Source: Phyllobacteriaceae bacterium
GTDB lineage: Bacteria; Pseudomonadota; Alphaproteobacteria; Rhizobiales; Rhizobiaceae
DNA: 64,000 nt
Reading direction: 5' to 3'
Assembly: GCA_002708825.1 (NCBI GenBank)
Contig: PAPF01000012.1
Location: 1 to 64,000, forward strand
The notes beneath the pieces were generated by a model. The model saw nothing but the letters and a program-made list of their open reading frames with translations, was not told the origin of the DNA and ran no database searches. The position numbers and the translations under genes were made by a program. This document shows, one piece after another, positions 34,721 through 44,308 of the stretch; position 1 is the first letter of the stretch; every line of letters begins with the position of its first letter.

Positions 34721-35509
34721 ATGGACACCATGCTCGACCGGATCGGCCGCCGCCTTGCCGGCTGGCTGCAAACCGAATCGTCCGGTTACGCGCCCTATAC
34801 GCCGTCCGATCCCGAGACCCTGAAGGCGGTACTCGAACCGGGCGACATCCTGCTTGTGGAAGGCAACCAGCATGTCTCCGCGGCGATCAAGTATCTCACC
34901 CAGTCCACGTGGAGCCACGCCGCCGTCTATGTGGGCGATGCCCTGGACCCGCCGCCCGACGGCGGCGAGCGTCACCGCCTGGTGGAAGTGGTGCTGGGCC
35001 AGGGCTGCATTTCGGTTCCGCTGTCGAAATACCGCACCTACAACACGCGCATCTGCCGCGCCCATGGACTCTCCAAGGCTGACCGCAATCGCGTGGTCGC
35101 CTTCATGGTGGATGGCATCGGCCTGCAATACGACATGCGGCACATCCTCGACATGCTGCGCTATTTCCTGCCGTTTCCTCCGGTTCCGGTGCGTTGGCGC
35201 CGCCGCCTGATCGCCTTCGGATCGGGCGACCCGACGCGCGCCATCTGTTCCTCTCTCATCGCGCAGGCCTTCCAGTCCGTGCCCTATCCCATTCTGCCGG
35301 AGGTCACGCGCGCGCCCGGGCGTGCCGCCGCGGCCTCCACCTATTCGCGGTCGGAAATCCTGCACATCCGCCATCACACGCTTTTCACGCCGCGCGATTT
35401 CGACCTGTCGCCCTATTTCGCCATCGTGAAGCCGACGCTTGAGAAGGAATTCGACTACCGCAAGATCGTCTGGGGCCGTCAGCCGGACAGGGAAAGCCGG
35501 TCAGGCTGA
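34721..35509 (+). CDS. YiiX/YebB-type permuted papain-like hydrolase
   Basis: 262 aa from the ATG at 34721 with GGGAGG upstream. Features of the circularly permuted NlpC/P60-like group: EPGDILLVEG (~43-52), catalytic His in STWSHAAVYVG (~65-75), and the later Cys in AICSSLIAQAF (~170-180). Relatives are putative amidases or peptidases of unknown substrate. No signal peptide is clear. Its end overlaps the converging SulP gene by 9 bp. Confidence 0.8.
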   Translation: MDTMLDRIGRRLAGWLQTESSGYAPYTPSDPETLKAVLEPGDILLVEGNQHVSAAIKYLTQSTWSHAAVYVGDALDPPPDGGERHRLVEVVLGQGCISVPLSKYRTYNTRICRAHGLSKADRNRVVAFMVDGIGLQYDMRHILDMLRYFLPFPPVPVRWRRRLIAFGSGDPTRAICSSLIAQAFQSVPYPILPEVTRAPGRAAAASTYSRSEILHIRHHTLFTPRDFDLSPYFAIVKPTLEKEFDYRKIVWGRQPDRESRSG

Positions 35510-37195
35510 AGGTGTGCCGGCCGCCGTGTCCCGCGCGGCGGCGATGTCGGCGGCGAACCGCACGCGCGGCGGCGCCACCCCCTGGCTTTCGAGCATGTGC
35601 CGCACGGTGTCCGATGCGCCGGAAATGATCATCGCCACCTGTGCCCGCTCCGCCTTGCGCAGGCTCCCCTCGATCACGTTGGCGGCGGTGGAATCGAGGA
35701 AGGGCACGGCCGAGCAGTCGAGGATGAAGACGCGGTGCTTGTCGGCGATGCGGTCGAGCACGGACCCCACCGTCGAGGCCGCGCCGAAGAAGAAGGCGCC
35801 GGATATCCGGTAGACGACGACGCCCGGATCGTCGCCTGTCTCGGCCTGTGCGGGGTCGGTCAGCCGGTCGGCCCGGTCGGTCACCGCGAAGGGCTTGTCC
35901 GGCTCCACCGCGATGATCTTGCCCATCCGGTCGATGAACAGGATGGCGCCGAGCGAGAAGCCCACGACAATGCCTTCCGTCAGGTCGCGGAACACGACCA
36001 GCAGGAAGGTGACGGCGAGAACGAGCGCGTCGCCGCGCGAGGCGCGCACCAGCGCCGCGATGGCATGCTTCTCCACCATGTTCCAGGCGACGATGGCCAG
36101 CACGCCAGCCAGCGCTGCGAGCGGGATATAGGAGGCGAGCGGCGCGGCCACCGCCATGAAGACCAGCAGGAAGACGGCATGGAGCATGCCCGATACCGGG
36201 CTGCGCGCGCCGGATCGGACATTTGTCGCCGTCCGCGCGATCGTGCCTGTCACGCAGAAGCCGCCGAACAAGGCCGAACCCATGTTGGCGAATCCCTGGC
36301 CGACCAGTTCGCAATTGGAGCGGTGCCGCCGCCCGGTCATGCCGTCGGCCACCACGGCCGACAGCAGCGATTCGATGGCGCCAAGCAGGGTGAAGGCGAC
36401 GGCCGCCGGAAGCACCGCGGCAACGAGTGCCGGAGACAGGTCGGGCAGGGCGGGTGCGGGCAGGGTACGCGGTATGCCGCCGAACTTGGTGCCGATGGTT
36501 TCCACGGGCAGGGCCAGCGCCCACGCGATGATCGAAGCCAGCGCGATGGCCAGGATCATGCCTGGCCAGCCCGGCCGGAACCGCTTCAGGCCGAGAATGA
36601 AGGCGATGGTGGCGAAGCCCAGCGCGATGGCCGCCGGACTGGCCGTCCCGGCCGCAGCCGCCAGCGCGCTGAGCTTCTCCAACAGTGGTCCCGGTTCCGG
36701 ACCTGCAAGCGTCAGGCCGAACAGGTCGCGCAACTGGCTCGCCAGGATGATGACGCCGATGCCGGCGGTGAACCCGACGGTGACCGGATAGGGGATGAAC
36801 TTGATGTAGGAGCCGAGCCGCAGCCAGCCTGCCACGGCCAGCATCATGCCCGACAGGAACGTCGCCAGGATCAGCCCCTCGACGCCGTGGGCCGCCACCG
36901 TTGCCGCGACCAGCACGATGAAGGCGCCGGCCGGTCCGCCGATCTGGTAGCGGCTGCCGCCGAGCAGCGACACCAGGAAACCGCCGGCGATGGCCGTGTA
37001 GAGGCCGCGCTCGGGTCCGACCCCGGATGCGATGGCGATCGCCATGGACAAGGGCAGTGCCACGATGGCGACCGTCAGCCCGGAAAGCGCGTCGGCGCGC
37101 AGCCAGTCCAGCGTGTAGCCCTCGCGCAGCACCGTCAGCAGTTTCGGGGTGAACAGCCCCCCGGTGGTGGACGCATCTGGATTGGCTTTCAGCAT
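35501..37195 (-). CDS. SulP family inorganic anion transporter with STAS domain
   Basis: 564 aa. The membrane part (~25-420) has the SulP signature near the N-terminus (LSMAIAIASGVGPERGLYTAIAGGFLVSLLGGS). A STAS domain (~440-550) contains the typical loop ILDCSAVPFLDSTAANVIEG. It probably moves sulfate, bicarbonate or another anion; specificity cannot be read. A carbonic anhydrase, a frequent partner, is not adjacent. Confidence 0.92.
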   Translation of the reverse strand: MLKANPDASTTGGLFTPKLLTVLREGYTLDWLRADALSGLTVAIVALPLSMAIAIASGVGPERGLYTAIAGGFLVSLLGGSRYQIGGPAGAFIVLVAATVAAHGVEGLILATFLSGMMLAVAGWLRLGSYIKFIPYPVTVGFTAGIGVIILASQLRDLFGLTLAGPEPGPLLEKLSALAAAAGTASPAAIALGFATIAFILGLKRFRPGWPGMILAIALASIIAWALALPVETIGTKFGGIPRTLPAPALPDLSPALVAAVLPAAVAFTLLGAIESLLSAVVADGMTGRRHRSNCELVGQGFANMGSALFGGFCVTGTIARTATNVRSGARSPVSGMLHAVFLLVFMAVAAPLASYIPLAALAGVLAIVAWNMVEKHAIAALVRASRGDALVLAVTFLLVVFRDLTEGIVVGFSLGAILFIDRMGKIIAVEPDKPFAVTDRADRLTDPAQAETGDDPGVVVYRISGAFFFGAASTVGSVLDRIADKHRVFILDCSAVPFLDSTAANVIEGSLRKAERAQVAMIISGASDTVRHMLESQGVAPPRVRFAADIAAARDTAAGTPSA

Positions 37196-37331
37196 GATGT
37201 CATGTCGACCGGCTTAATCGGTCCCCGCGTCCCGATTGCGTGAAGGATCGGACGACGTTAAGTCTCGCCGCGCTGTCAGGCAAGAGGACCCCGGTGCGGA
37301 TCGCAAGGCAGTGCAAGGGAAGGACAGGTTC

Positions 37332-37955
37332 ATGGCAGTGGAATTCAGCAGGGCGCGGCTTGCGCGTGTCCAGAGCGTCAGGCGGCTGGCCCTGTTCGCC
37401 GTTCTTCTTGCGGCGTTTTCGGTCCTCGCCTTCGTCTCCTCGCCCGGTGACGGCGACATTCACGAATTCGTCGAGGCTGCCGGGGTCGGCCTGATCATCG
37501 CCGGGATCACCGGCCGCCTCTGGTCAACCCTCTATATCGGCGGCCGCAAGGCCGAGGTTCTTGTGCGGTCCGGACCCTATTCGGTGACCCGCAATCCCCT
37601 CTATGTCTTTTCCACCATTGCCGCCGCCGGCGTGGGCGCCCAGACCGGGTCGGTCTCCATCGCGCTCCTCTTCCTGCTGGGATCATGGCTTGCATTCCAC
37701 ATTCTCATCCTGAAGGAAGAAGCGTTCCTGTCGGGCGCCCTCGGTCAGCCCTATGAGGCCTATCGCGACGAAGTGCCGCGCTTCCTGCCCAATCCCTTCC
37801 TCTTTCGCGACGAGAAGGAACTCGTGATTGTCCCGCGCAGGCTCTACACGACCCTGATGGACGGCCTTGTCTTCTTCGCCGCCATGCCGCTCTTCGAATT
37901 GCTGGAATATCTTCAGGACGCCGGCTGGCTGCCCGTCATCCTCCGGCTGCCTTGA
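37332..37955 (+). CDS. isoprenylcysteine carboxylmethyltransferase-like membrane methyltransferase
   Basis: 207 aa from the ATG at 37332. Several hydrophobic segments are present (~15-35, 45-65, 95-125). The ICMT/PEMT core is RSGPYSVTRNPLYVFS (~79-94), and EEAFLSGALGQPYEAYRDEVPRFLP (~137-161) supplies the conserved E and Y-x2-Y-x3-V-x-R-F pattern. The natural substrate in bacteria is unknown, probably a lipid or thiol. Confidence 0.85.
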   Translation: MAVEFSRARLARVQSVRRLALFAVLLAAFSVLAFVSSPGDGDIHEFVEAAGVGLIIAGITGRLWSTLYIGGRKAEVLVRSGPYSVTRNPLYVFSTIAAAGVGAQTGSVSIALLFLLGSWLAFHILILKEEAFLSGALGQPYEAYRDEVPRFLPNPFLFRDEKELVIVPRRLYTTLMDGLVFFAAMPLFELLEYLQDAGWLPVILRLP

Positions 37956-37965
37956 ACGCAGGGCT

Positions 37966-39042
37966 TCAGCGCCGCTTGAGCCGCGTCACGTGCCCCATCT
38001 TGCGGCCGGGCCGGGCCTGCGCCTTGCCATAGAGGTGGATGACCGTATCCGCCTCGCCGGCGATGGCCTGAACCCTGGCGATGTCGTCGCCGATGAGGTT
38101 TTCCATCACGCAGTCGGAATGGCGGTCGCCAAGGCACAGCGGCAGGCCGGCCACGGCACGGATATGTTGTTCAAACTGCGAAATGGCGCAGGCGGCTTCC
38201 GTCCAGTGGCCGGAATTGTGGACGCGTGGCGCCATCTCGTTGGCGACAAGCGAACCGTCGCCCATGACGAAGAACTCCACGCCGATCACGCCCACATAGT
38301 CGAGCGCCTCCAGGATCGTCGAGACGGCGGCCGTGGCTTCCGTCGCCGTTTCGGCGGATATCGCCGCCGGCACGGTGGAGGTGTGCAGGATGCCGTCGCG
38401 GTGAACATTCTCCGCGGGCGTATAGGCGCGGATCGTCCCGTCCATGCCGCGCGCCGCGATCACCGAGATTTCGCGCTCGAAGGCGACGAAGCCCTCCAGG
38501 ATGAGCGGCACTGCGCCCATTGCCTCGAACACGCCCGCTGCATCCGCCGCGTCAGCGCCGCGGAAGACCCGCTGACCCTTGCCGTCATAGCCCAGGCGGC
38601 GCGTCTTGAGCACACCCTGGCCGCCGAACGCGGCAAGCCCGGCGGCGAGGTCGTCATCGCTGTCGACCGCCCGGAACGGCGCGGTCGCAATGCCGGCCCC
38701 GTTCAGGAACGTCTTTTCCGCCAGCCGGTCCTGCGCCGCTTCCAGCGCGGCGGGAGCGGGGTGGACCGCAATGCGGGGCAGGAGCGAGCGCGCCGCCATC
38801 ACCGGCACGTTCTCGAATTCGTAGGTGACGACATCGCATGACGCCGCCAGTTCTTCCAGCGCGTCGGCGTCGTCATAGGCCGCGACGATCTGGCCGTTGG
38901 CGACCTGCGCGGCCGGGCAGTCGGGCTGCGGCTCCAGGATCAGGGTGCGGTAACCGAGACGGGCTGCCGCCATGGCGAGCATCCGGCCGAGTTGACCGCC
39001 ACCGATGATGCCGATGGTCGAATTGGGGGCAAGCGCGCTCAT
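37966..39042 (-). CDS. purK: N5-carboxyaminoimidazole ribonucleotide synthase
   Basis: 358 aa ATP-grasp enzyme of purine synthesis. N-terminal [24 protein letters not shown]-grasp core [15 protein letters not shown] (~190) and [26 protein letters not shown] (~255-280). It overlaps purE by 4 bp; the two act in sequence to convert AIR to CAIR. Confidence 0.96.
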   Translation of the reverse strand: MSALAPNSTIGIIGGGQLGRMLAMAAARLGYRTLILEPQPDCPAAQVANGQIVAAYDDADALEELAASCDVVTYEFENVPVMAARSLLPRIAVHPAPAALEAAQDRLAEKTFLNGAGIATAPFRAVDSDDDLAAGLAAFGGQGVLKTRRLGYDGKGQRVFRGADAADAAGVFEAMGAVPLILEGFVAFEREISVIAARGMDGTIRAYTPAENVHRDGILHTSTVPAAISAETATEATAAVSTILEALDYVGVIGVEFFVMGDGSLVANEMAPRVHNSGHWTEAACAISQFEQHIRAVAGLPLCLGDRHSDCVMENLIGDDIARVQAIAGEADTVIHLYGKAQARPGRKMGHVTRLKRR

Positions 39043-39533
39043 GCCTCGTTCACCGGTTCCTCGCCGACGGCGGCGCTGCGCGCGGCGCGCAGCGTGTCGA
39101 GCCGTCCGGCCAGGGCCTTGTCCGACAGTGCCAGCACGGCGGCTGCCAGCAGGCCGGCATTCGTCGCGCCCGCCTTGCCGATGGCCAGTGTGCCGACCGG
39201 AATGCCGCCCGGCATCTGCACGATGGAGAGAAGCGAATCCTGCCCCGACAGCGCTGCCGACTGCACCGGCACGCCGAAGACCGGCAGGGGGGTGAGCGCG
39301 GCCACCATGCCCGGCAGGTGGGCCGCCCCGCCAGCCCCGGCGATGATCACCTTGAACCCCTTGTCCCGGGCCGTGCGGGCAAAATCGTACATGCGTTCCG
39401 GGGTCCGGTGCGCCGAGACGATTCGCGCTTGGTAGGAGACTCCGAGTTCATCCAGCACATCCGCCGCGTGCTTCATGGTCGGCCAGTCCGACTGGCTGCC
39501 CATGATGATGGCGACATCGGCGGTCTCGGACAT
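39039..39533 (-). CDS. purE: N5-carboxyaminoimidazole ribonucleotide mutase
   Basis: 164 aa class I PurE. Motifs: [12 protein letters not shown] (~9-20), SAHRTPERM (~40-48) with the catalytic His, and [12 protein letters not shown] (~66-77). First gene of the purE-purK pair. Confidence 0.96.
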   Translation of the reverse strand: MSETADVAIIMGSQSDWPTMKHAADVLDELGVSYQARIVSAHRTPERMYDFARTARDKGFKVIIAGAGGAAHLPGMVAALTPLPVFGVPVQSAALSGQDSLLSIVQMPGGIPVGTLAIGKAGATNAGLLAAAVLALSDKALAGRLDTLRAARSAAVGEEPVNEA

Positions 39534-39576
39534 GGCGACGGGTCTCTCTTGCTCGGGAATGGCGGGCCGGTTCGCG

Positions 39577-39789
39577 TCAGGCGATGATGTCGGGAATGAT
39601 GGAATCCTCCAGCGCCTGGAGGCGGTCCTTCAGGGCCAGCTTCTTCTTCTTCATCCGCTGGATGCGCAGGGGATCGCACCCGGTGGCGATCATGGCCTGT
39701 ATGGCGGCATCGAAATCGGCATGGTCCTGCTTGAGTCGTGCGAATTCGAGGCGGATATCCGCCTGTTCCTGTTCGGACATGCCGGTCAT
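39577..39789 (-). CDS. YdcH family protein (DUF465)
   Basis: 70 aa, alpha-helical hairpin with the family core [20 protein letters not shown]. Function unknown. It lies 43 bp upstream of purE on the same strand. A second DUF465 gene lies 226 bp away, divergently transcribed. Start taken at the first ATG; the Met at residue 4 is possible. Confidence 0.82.
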   Translation of the reverse strand: MTGMSEQEQADIRLEFARLKQDHADFDAAIQAMIATGCDPLRIQRMKKKKLALKDRLQALEDSIIPDIIA

Positions 39790-40015
39790 CTATGTCATTC
39801 CATCCGGATTCCGCGCGCCGCGGGAAGGCGCGACGGGCTGATTGCTGGGCTGGCCCATATCATATCTTCGCGCACAACGGAATTCTACCAGAACGCATTC
39901 GACAGCGCCTTTTGTCTCTGGCAGACTGTCATCGTAATGTCATGTCTCCGGGCTTCTCGCCCGCGGCGGTGCGGGCCCGGCGACCCTGTTCAACTCAGCG
40001 GAAGGAGAGCTGGCC

Positions 40016-40192
40016 ATGTCCCTTGAATCGCATCTTGCGGAACTGCATCGCAAACACGGCGAGCTGGAACGGAGAATTGACGAGATGGCGCTTCATCCCT
40101 CCGTCGATGATCTCGAACTCGTCGAGCTCAAGCGCCGCAAGCTGAAGATCAAGGACGAGATCAAGAAGCTGGAGACCGAGACCCGCCATTGA
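40016..40192 (+). CDS. YdcH family protein (DUF465), second copy
   Basis: 58 aa: MSLESHLAELHRKHGELERR at the start, then a helix with LELVELKRRKLKIKDEI, the DUF465 pattern of basic residues before KDEI. A strong GGAAGGAGAG precedes the ATG. It is divergent from the 70-residue homologue at 39577-39789. Function unknown. Confidence 0.85.
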   Translation: MSLESHLAELHRKHGELERRIDEMALHPSVDDLELVELKRRKLKIKDEIKKLETETRH

Positions 40193-40227
40193 TCGCCAGG
40201 CGCCGGGCGTCCGGCCCGGCACGTCTT

Positions 40228-40258
40228 GAAACCCGCGTCCCCGAGGGCGCGGGTTTTT
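40228..40258 (+). terminator. rho-independent terminator after small YdcH gene
   Basis: Stem AAACCCGCG/CGCGGGTTT with a loop of about 10 nt and a TTTTT run. On the minus strand the A-run becomes a T-run, so it can also end the converging MFS gene. Confidence 0.85.
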
Positions 40259-40262
40259 CGTT

Positions 40263-41513
40263 TCAGGCCTCGGCCGGGTCCTCCTCGCCGCGCGGGTCGA
40301 GATTGTAGGCCTCCGGCGTCGTGGCCCGCTCCACGGGAAGCGTCTGGAACGTGTCCTTTTCCTCCTGCGGCACGGCGGCGCGCTGGCGCATGCGCCAGGC
40401 GGTGTAGGGCACGATGAGGCCATGTGCCAGTGCGGTGGCGAGGAAGATGCCTTCCGGGCGCAGGCCCTCCATCAGCGATGCGCCGAGCATCGGTCCCGCC
40501 ATGGTTCCGGCGCCGTAGACCAGCAGCAGGCCGCCCGACACCTTCACGAAATCCTCCGGGCCCGCATGGTCGTTGGCGTGTGCCACGGCAATCGAGTAGA
40601 GCGTATAGGCCATCGCGCCATAGACGGCGGTCAGCGAGATGACGGCCGCCGTGCCGCGCAATTGCAGGAAGAAGCCGGCCAGCGCTACCGCGCTGGCAAT
40701 ACCCGCCATTGTCAGCAGAACGATGCGCCGGTCGGTGCGGTCCGAAATGCGGCCCGCCGGCCATTGCATCAGCGCGCCCGCGATCACGGTCACGCTCATC
40801 ATCAGCGCGATTCCCGCCGTCCCCACGCCGGCCTGGGCGCCATAGACGGCCCCGAGCGTTCCCCAGGCGCCATTGGCCACGCCGATGAGGAAACAGCCGG
40901 CGAAGGCGACCGGTGAAGTGCCGTAGAGCGATTTCAGGTCCAGCGACACGCCGGTCGGCGGCCGCGGGCTTGCCACGGTCGACATGGCGATCGGGATCAG
41001 CGCCAGGCAGAACAGCGCGCCCGCGGCCATGAAGGGCGTCTGCCGCGTCACGTCGCCTGCGGCCAGGCCCATCTGCCCGGCCATGATCGAGGCATAGGTG
41101 ACCATCATGTAGAGACCGAAGATGGAACCGCGCGATTCGTTCGTGGCCTTCTCGTTGAGCCAGCTTTCGATCACCATGAAGGCGCCGGCCATGATGAAGC
41201 CGGTGCAGATCCGCAGGCCGATCCAGACCACGGGATCGATGACGATCCCTGTCATCAGCGCCAATACCGCGCCACTGGAGGCGAAGGCGGCGAAGGCACG
41301 CACATGGCCCACGCTGCGCACCAGGCGCGGCGCATAGAGGCAGCCGGCCACGAACCCGGCTGCCCAGCCGGTGCCGAGCAGACCGAGCGAGAAGGCCGAA
41401 AAGCCCTCCGCCTGGCCGCGTAGCGGCAGCAAAAGCCCATGCAAGCCGCTTCCGGCCAGCAGGAAGGCGGTTCCGAGCAGGAGTGCGGCAATGGGGGCGA
41501 TACGGGCTGACAT
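40263..41513 (-). CDS. MFS transporter
   Basis: 416 aa with about twelve hydrophobic segments. The region ESWLNEKATNESRGSIFGLYMMVTYASIMAGQMGL (~100-135) is typical of the UMF2/YcaD-type MFS group. A C-terminal hydrophilic tail of ~40 residues follows. Substrate unknown. It converges on the small ydcH-like gene. Confidence 0.88.
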   Translation of the reverse strand: MSARIAPIAALLLGTAFLLAGSGLHGLLLPLRGQAEGFSAFSLGLLGTGWAAGFVAGCLYAPRLVRSVGHVRAFAAFASSGAVLALMTGIVIDPVVWIGLRICTGFIMAGAFMVIESWLNEKATNESRGSIFGLYMMVTYASIMAGQMGLAAGDVTRQTPFMAAGALFCLALIPIAMSTVASPRPPTGVSLDLKSLYGTSPVAFAGCFLIGVANGAWGTLGAVYGAQAGVGTAGIALMMSVTVIAGALMQWPAGRISDRTDRRIVLLTMAGIASAVALAGFFLQLRGTAAVISLTAVYGAMAYTLYSIAVAHANDHAGPEDFVKVSGGLLLVYGAGTMAGPMLGASLMEGLRPEGIFLATALAHGLIVPYTAWRMRQRAAVPQEEKDTFQTLPVERATTPEAYNLDPRGEEDPAEA

Positions 41514-41608
41514 GAAAACCTTGCGAATCAGGGCGTGCGGGGGATCTTGCGGGCCAACGGCATGCCGGTCCGGGTTTTTTTCGGGATCGCGCCGGCCGTC
41601 CCCCCCGT

Positions 41609-41803
41609 TCAGCCCTTGCGGAACAGCGATTCCGCGGCGTTGCGCGTGGTCGACTTGGCGGCCATTTCGCTTCGCAACCGCGCGATCTCGCTTTCCAGCA
41701 GGCCGATTCGATGACCCAGTTCATCCACCGAAAGGTCCGAGAGATCCTGGCCGATGGCGTGCGTCACGGGCTTGCGAACCGGGTCGTCATCGAAAACTGC
41801 CAT
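41609..41803 (-). CDS. DUF1192 family protein
   Basis: 64 aa. The family pattern DDDPVRKP at the N-terminus and LSVDELGHRIGLLESEIARLRSEMAAK as a coiled coil are present. Short proteins of this family are widespread in alphaproteobacteria without known function. It is divergent from the quinone oxidoreductase gene. Confidence 0.85.
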   Translation of the reverse strand: MAVFDDDPVRKPVTHAIGQDLSDLSVDELGHRIGLLESEIARLRSEMAAKSTTRNAAESLFRKG

Positions 41804-41892
41804 GCCGCACCTCCCTTGCCTTGGCCTTCACCGCCATGACAATACATGCATCAGTGCTGCACAATCAATTCCGAGCGAGAACAGAGGCGACC

Positions 41893-42891
41893 ATGACAGT
41901 GCCCGCGACCATGACTGCGATAGCCATCACCACCCCGGGCGGCCCGATGGTGCTGAAGCCCGAAAAACGGCCGGTGCCGGCGCCGAAGGAAGGCGAGGTG
42001 CTGATCCGGGTGGCCGCGGCAGGCGTGAACCGGCCAGATGTCCTGCAGCGCAAGGGCGCCTATCCGCCGCCACCCGGCGCCTCCGACCTGCCGGGGCTTG
42101 AAGTGGCCGGTGAGATCGCCGCGGTGGGCGAGGGCGTGACGCGCTGGCGTCTTGGCGACCGTGTCTGCGCGCTCACCCCCGGAGGCGGCTATGCCGAATA
42201 TTGTATCGCGCCGGCGTCCAACTGCCTGCCGGTTCCCGCCGGCTACACCTTCACCGAGGCAGCGGCCATTCCGGAAACCTATTTCACCGTCTGGCACAAT
42301 GCCTTCCAGCGCGCCGGACTGGACGAGGGCGAGACCGTGCTCGTTCATGGCGGCACGTCGGGGATCGGAACCACCGCGATCCAGCTTGCGGCAAAGTCGG
42401 GCGCCTATGTGATCGCCACCGCCGGATCGAAGGAGAAATGCGACGCCTGCCTTTCGCTCGGTGCCGACCGCGCGATCAATTACCGCGAGGAAGACTTCGT
42501 CGAGGCCGTGCGCGAGGCGACGGAGGGCAAGGGCGCCAATGTCATCCTGGACATGGTCGGCGGCGATTATGTCGACCGGAATTACCGCGCCGCGGCCGAG
42601 GAAGGCCGTATCGTCCAGATCGCCGTGCTGCACGGTGCCAAGGCGACCGCCGACGTATCGCTGATCATGCGCAAGCGCCTTGTCCATACCGGGTCGACCC
42701 TGCGTCCGCGCCCTGTCCACTTCAAGGCGACGATTGCCGCCGAACTGGAGGCCCGCGTCTGGCCGCTGCTCGAAAGCCGCGCGGTCGCCCCCGTCATGGA
42801 CATGATTTTCCCCCTCGCCGAGGCCTGGCGCGCCCATGAGCGCATGGAGGAGGGCAATCACATCGGCAAGATCGTGCTCGACGTGGCCTGA
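41893..42891 (+). CDS. NAD(P)H:quinone oxidoreductase (PIG3/Qor-like zinc-free MDR)
   Basis: 332 aa from the ATG at 41893; the longer open frame upstream is antisense to the MFS gene. GroES-like part with GVNRPDVLQRKGAYPPPPGASDLPGLEVAGEI (~45-75), and nucleotide-binding VHGGTSGIGTTAIQLA (~150-165). It lacks the zinc cysteines of alcohol dehydrogenases. It reduces quinones or related electrophiles with NADPH. Confidence 0.9.
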   Translation: MTVPATMTAIAITTPGGPMVLKPEKRPVPAPKEGEVLIRVAAAGVNRPDVLQRKGAYPPPPGASDLPGLEVAGEIAAVGEGVTRWRLGDRVCALTPGGGYAEYCIAPASNCLPVPAGYTFTEAAAIPETYFTVWHNAFQRAGLDEGETVLVHGGTSGIGTTAIQLAAKSGAYVIATAGSKEKCDACLSLGADRAINYREEDFVEAVREATEGKGANVILDMVGGDYVDRNYRAAAEEGRIVQIAVLHGAKATADVSLIMRKRLVHTGSTLRPRPVHFKATIAAELEARVWPLLESRAVAPVMDMIFPLAEAWRAHERMEEGNHIGKIVLDVA

Positions 42892-42907
42892 CCGGAGGAG
42901 GACCGCG

Positions 42908-43276
42908 TCACGCCTGCCAGGCATTGGCGACGTGCCGTGGCCAGCGTCCGGGCATGACGGCAACGATGTCGAAGCGCAGGGACAGGCGCGCGGCATCCGG
43001 TTGCCGCGACAGCCAGAGGTCGGCGGCATTGGCGATTCGCCGCTGCGCCTCGCTGCCCACCGCGTCGTGGGCCGCCGCCTCGCTGGCGCGTGCTTTCACC
43101 TCGACGATGGCGATCGTGTCGCCGCGCCGCGCGATCAGGTCGATCTCGCCCAGCCGCGTCCGGTAGTTGCGCGCCACGATCCGGTAGCCCTTCGCCATCA
43201 GGGCCAGCGCGGCCAGCCATTCGCCGCGTTGCCCGCGCCGGAGGGCCGATCGCCGGGCGCTGTTTCCCTCAGCCAT
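42908..43276 (-). CDS. yraN: YraN family (UPF0102) nuclease-like protein
   Basis: 122 aa. The restriction-endonuclease-like core is [21 protein letters not shown] (~49-69), with the D-x(n)-ExK pattern expected for a nuclease. It overlaps rsmI by 8 bp. In many rhizobia gshB follows next; here it does not. Confidence 0.9.
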   Translation of the reverse strand: MAEGNSARRSALRRGQRGEWLAALALMAKGYRIVARNYRTRLGEIDLIARRGDTIAIVEVKARASEAAAHDAVGSEAQRRIANAADLWLSRQPDAARLSLRFDIVAVMPGRWPRHVANAWQA

Positions 43277-44198
43277 CGCCGCTCCCTTCCTTGAGCGCGA
43301 CGATGCGGGCGAACAGGTCCTGCTTGGAAAGCCCGGTCCGCCGTGCCGCCTCGCCCGCCGCCTTCGATGCCGGCATCGAGGCCGAAAGGTCTCTCAGCAG
43401 TGCGTCGACATCGTCCGGTTCCGGCGCGGCGGGTGGACCGGGCGGTGCGACGCAGATCACGATCTCCCCCTTCGGCGCGCCAGCTTCACTGTAATGCGCG
43501 GCCAGCGCGCCAAGCGAATCGCGGCGGACCTCCTCGAAGGCCTTGGTGAGTTCGCGCGCCACCGCCGCCGGCCGGTCGCCGAATTCGTCCGCCATGGTGG
43601 TCAGCGTCGCGGCAAGCCGGCGCGGCGATTCGTAGAAGACCAGCGTGCCGGGCACCGCCTTGAGTGCCGTCAGCCTGGTTCGCTTCTGGCCTTCCTTGAC
43701 CGGAAGGAAGCCGGCAAAGAAGAAGGCATCGGTCGGCAGGCCGGAGGCGGTCAGCGCCGCAAGCAGGGCCGACGGGCCGGGTAGCGGCGTGACAGGCAGG
43801 CCCGCGGCGAGCGTTTCCTCCACCAGCCGGTAACCCGGGTCCGACAGCAGCGGCGTGCCCGCATCGCTGATGAGGGCGACGGAACGGCCATCACGCATGG
43901 CGGCGATGAGTTTCGGTCCCGCCGTCGCCGCGTTGTGCTCGTGGTAGGCGGTCGTGCGCGCCCGGATGCCGTAGCGCGCCAGCAGCACGCGCGAGGTGCG
44001 CGTGTCCTCGCAGGCCACGATGTCCGCGCCTGCCAGCGTTTCCAGCGCGCGGATGGTGATGTCCGCGAGATTGCCGATCGGCGTGGCAACCAGGTGCAGG
44101 CCGGCCGGCAGGGCCCGTGCGGAAAACGCCGCCTGGCCGATCACGTAGTGGCGGTCGCCGTCTCTCGAGCCGTTTGCGGTGGCGGTGTCTCTGGTCAT
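43269..44198 (-). CDS. rsmI: 16S rRNA 2'-O-methyltransferase
   Basis: 309 aa. It methylates C1402 of 16S rRNA. Family marks: [20 protein letters not shown] (~36-55), [11 protein letters not shown] (~62), [16 protein letters not shown]-type motif (~108-123) and [17 protein letters not shown] (~157). Its N-terminus is about 20 residues longer than in E. coli. Divergent from the LpoA-like gene, with the usual rhizobial pairing. Confidence 0.95.
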   Translation of the reverse strand: MTRDTATANGSRDGDRHYVIGQAAFSARALPAGLHLVATPIGNLADITIRALETLAGADIVACEDTRTSRVLLARYGIRARTTAYHEHNAATAGPKLIAAMRDGRSVALISDAGTPLLSDPGYRLVEETLAAGLPVTPLPGPSALLAALTASGLPTDAFFFAGFLPVKEGQKRTRLTALKAVPGTLVFYESPRRLAATLTTMADEFGDRPAAVARELTKAFEEVRRDSLGALAAHYSEAGAPKGEIVICVAPPGPPAAPEPDDVDALLRDLSASMPASKAAGEAARRTGLSKQDLFARIVALKEGSGDG

Positions 44199-44308
44199 TA
44201 CCTGTTACTAACCCTGTCGAATGCTTGCAATCCGTACGATGCGGTTGCCAAAAGGGATGAAGAGCGTGCGATAGCGCTTCTATCACGCAGCGGCAGGCAG
44301 GTGCAGGC

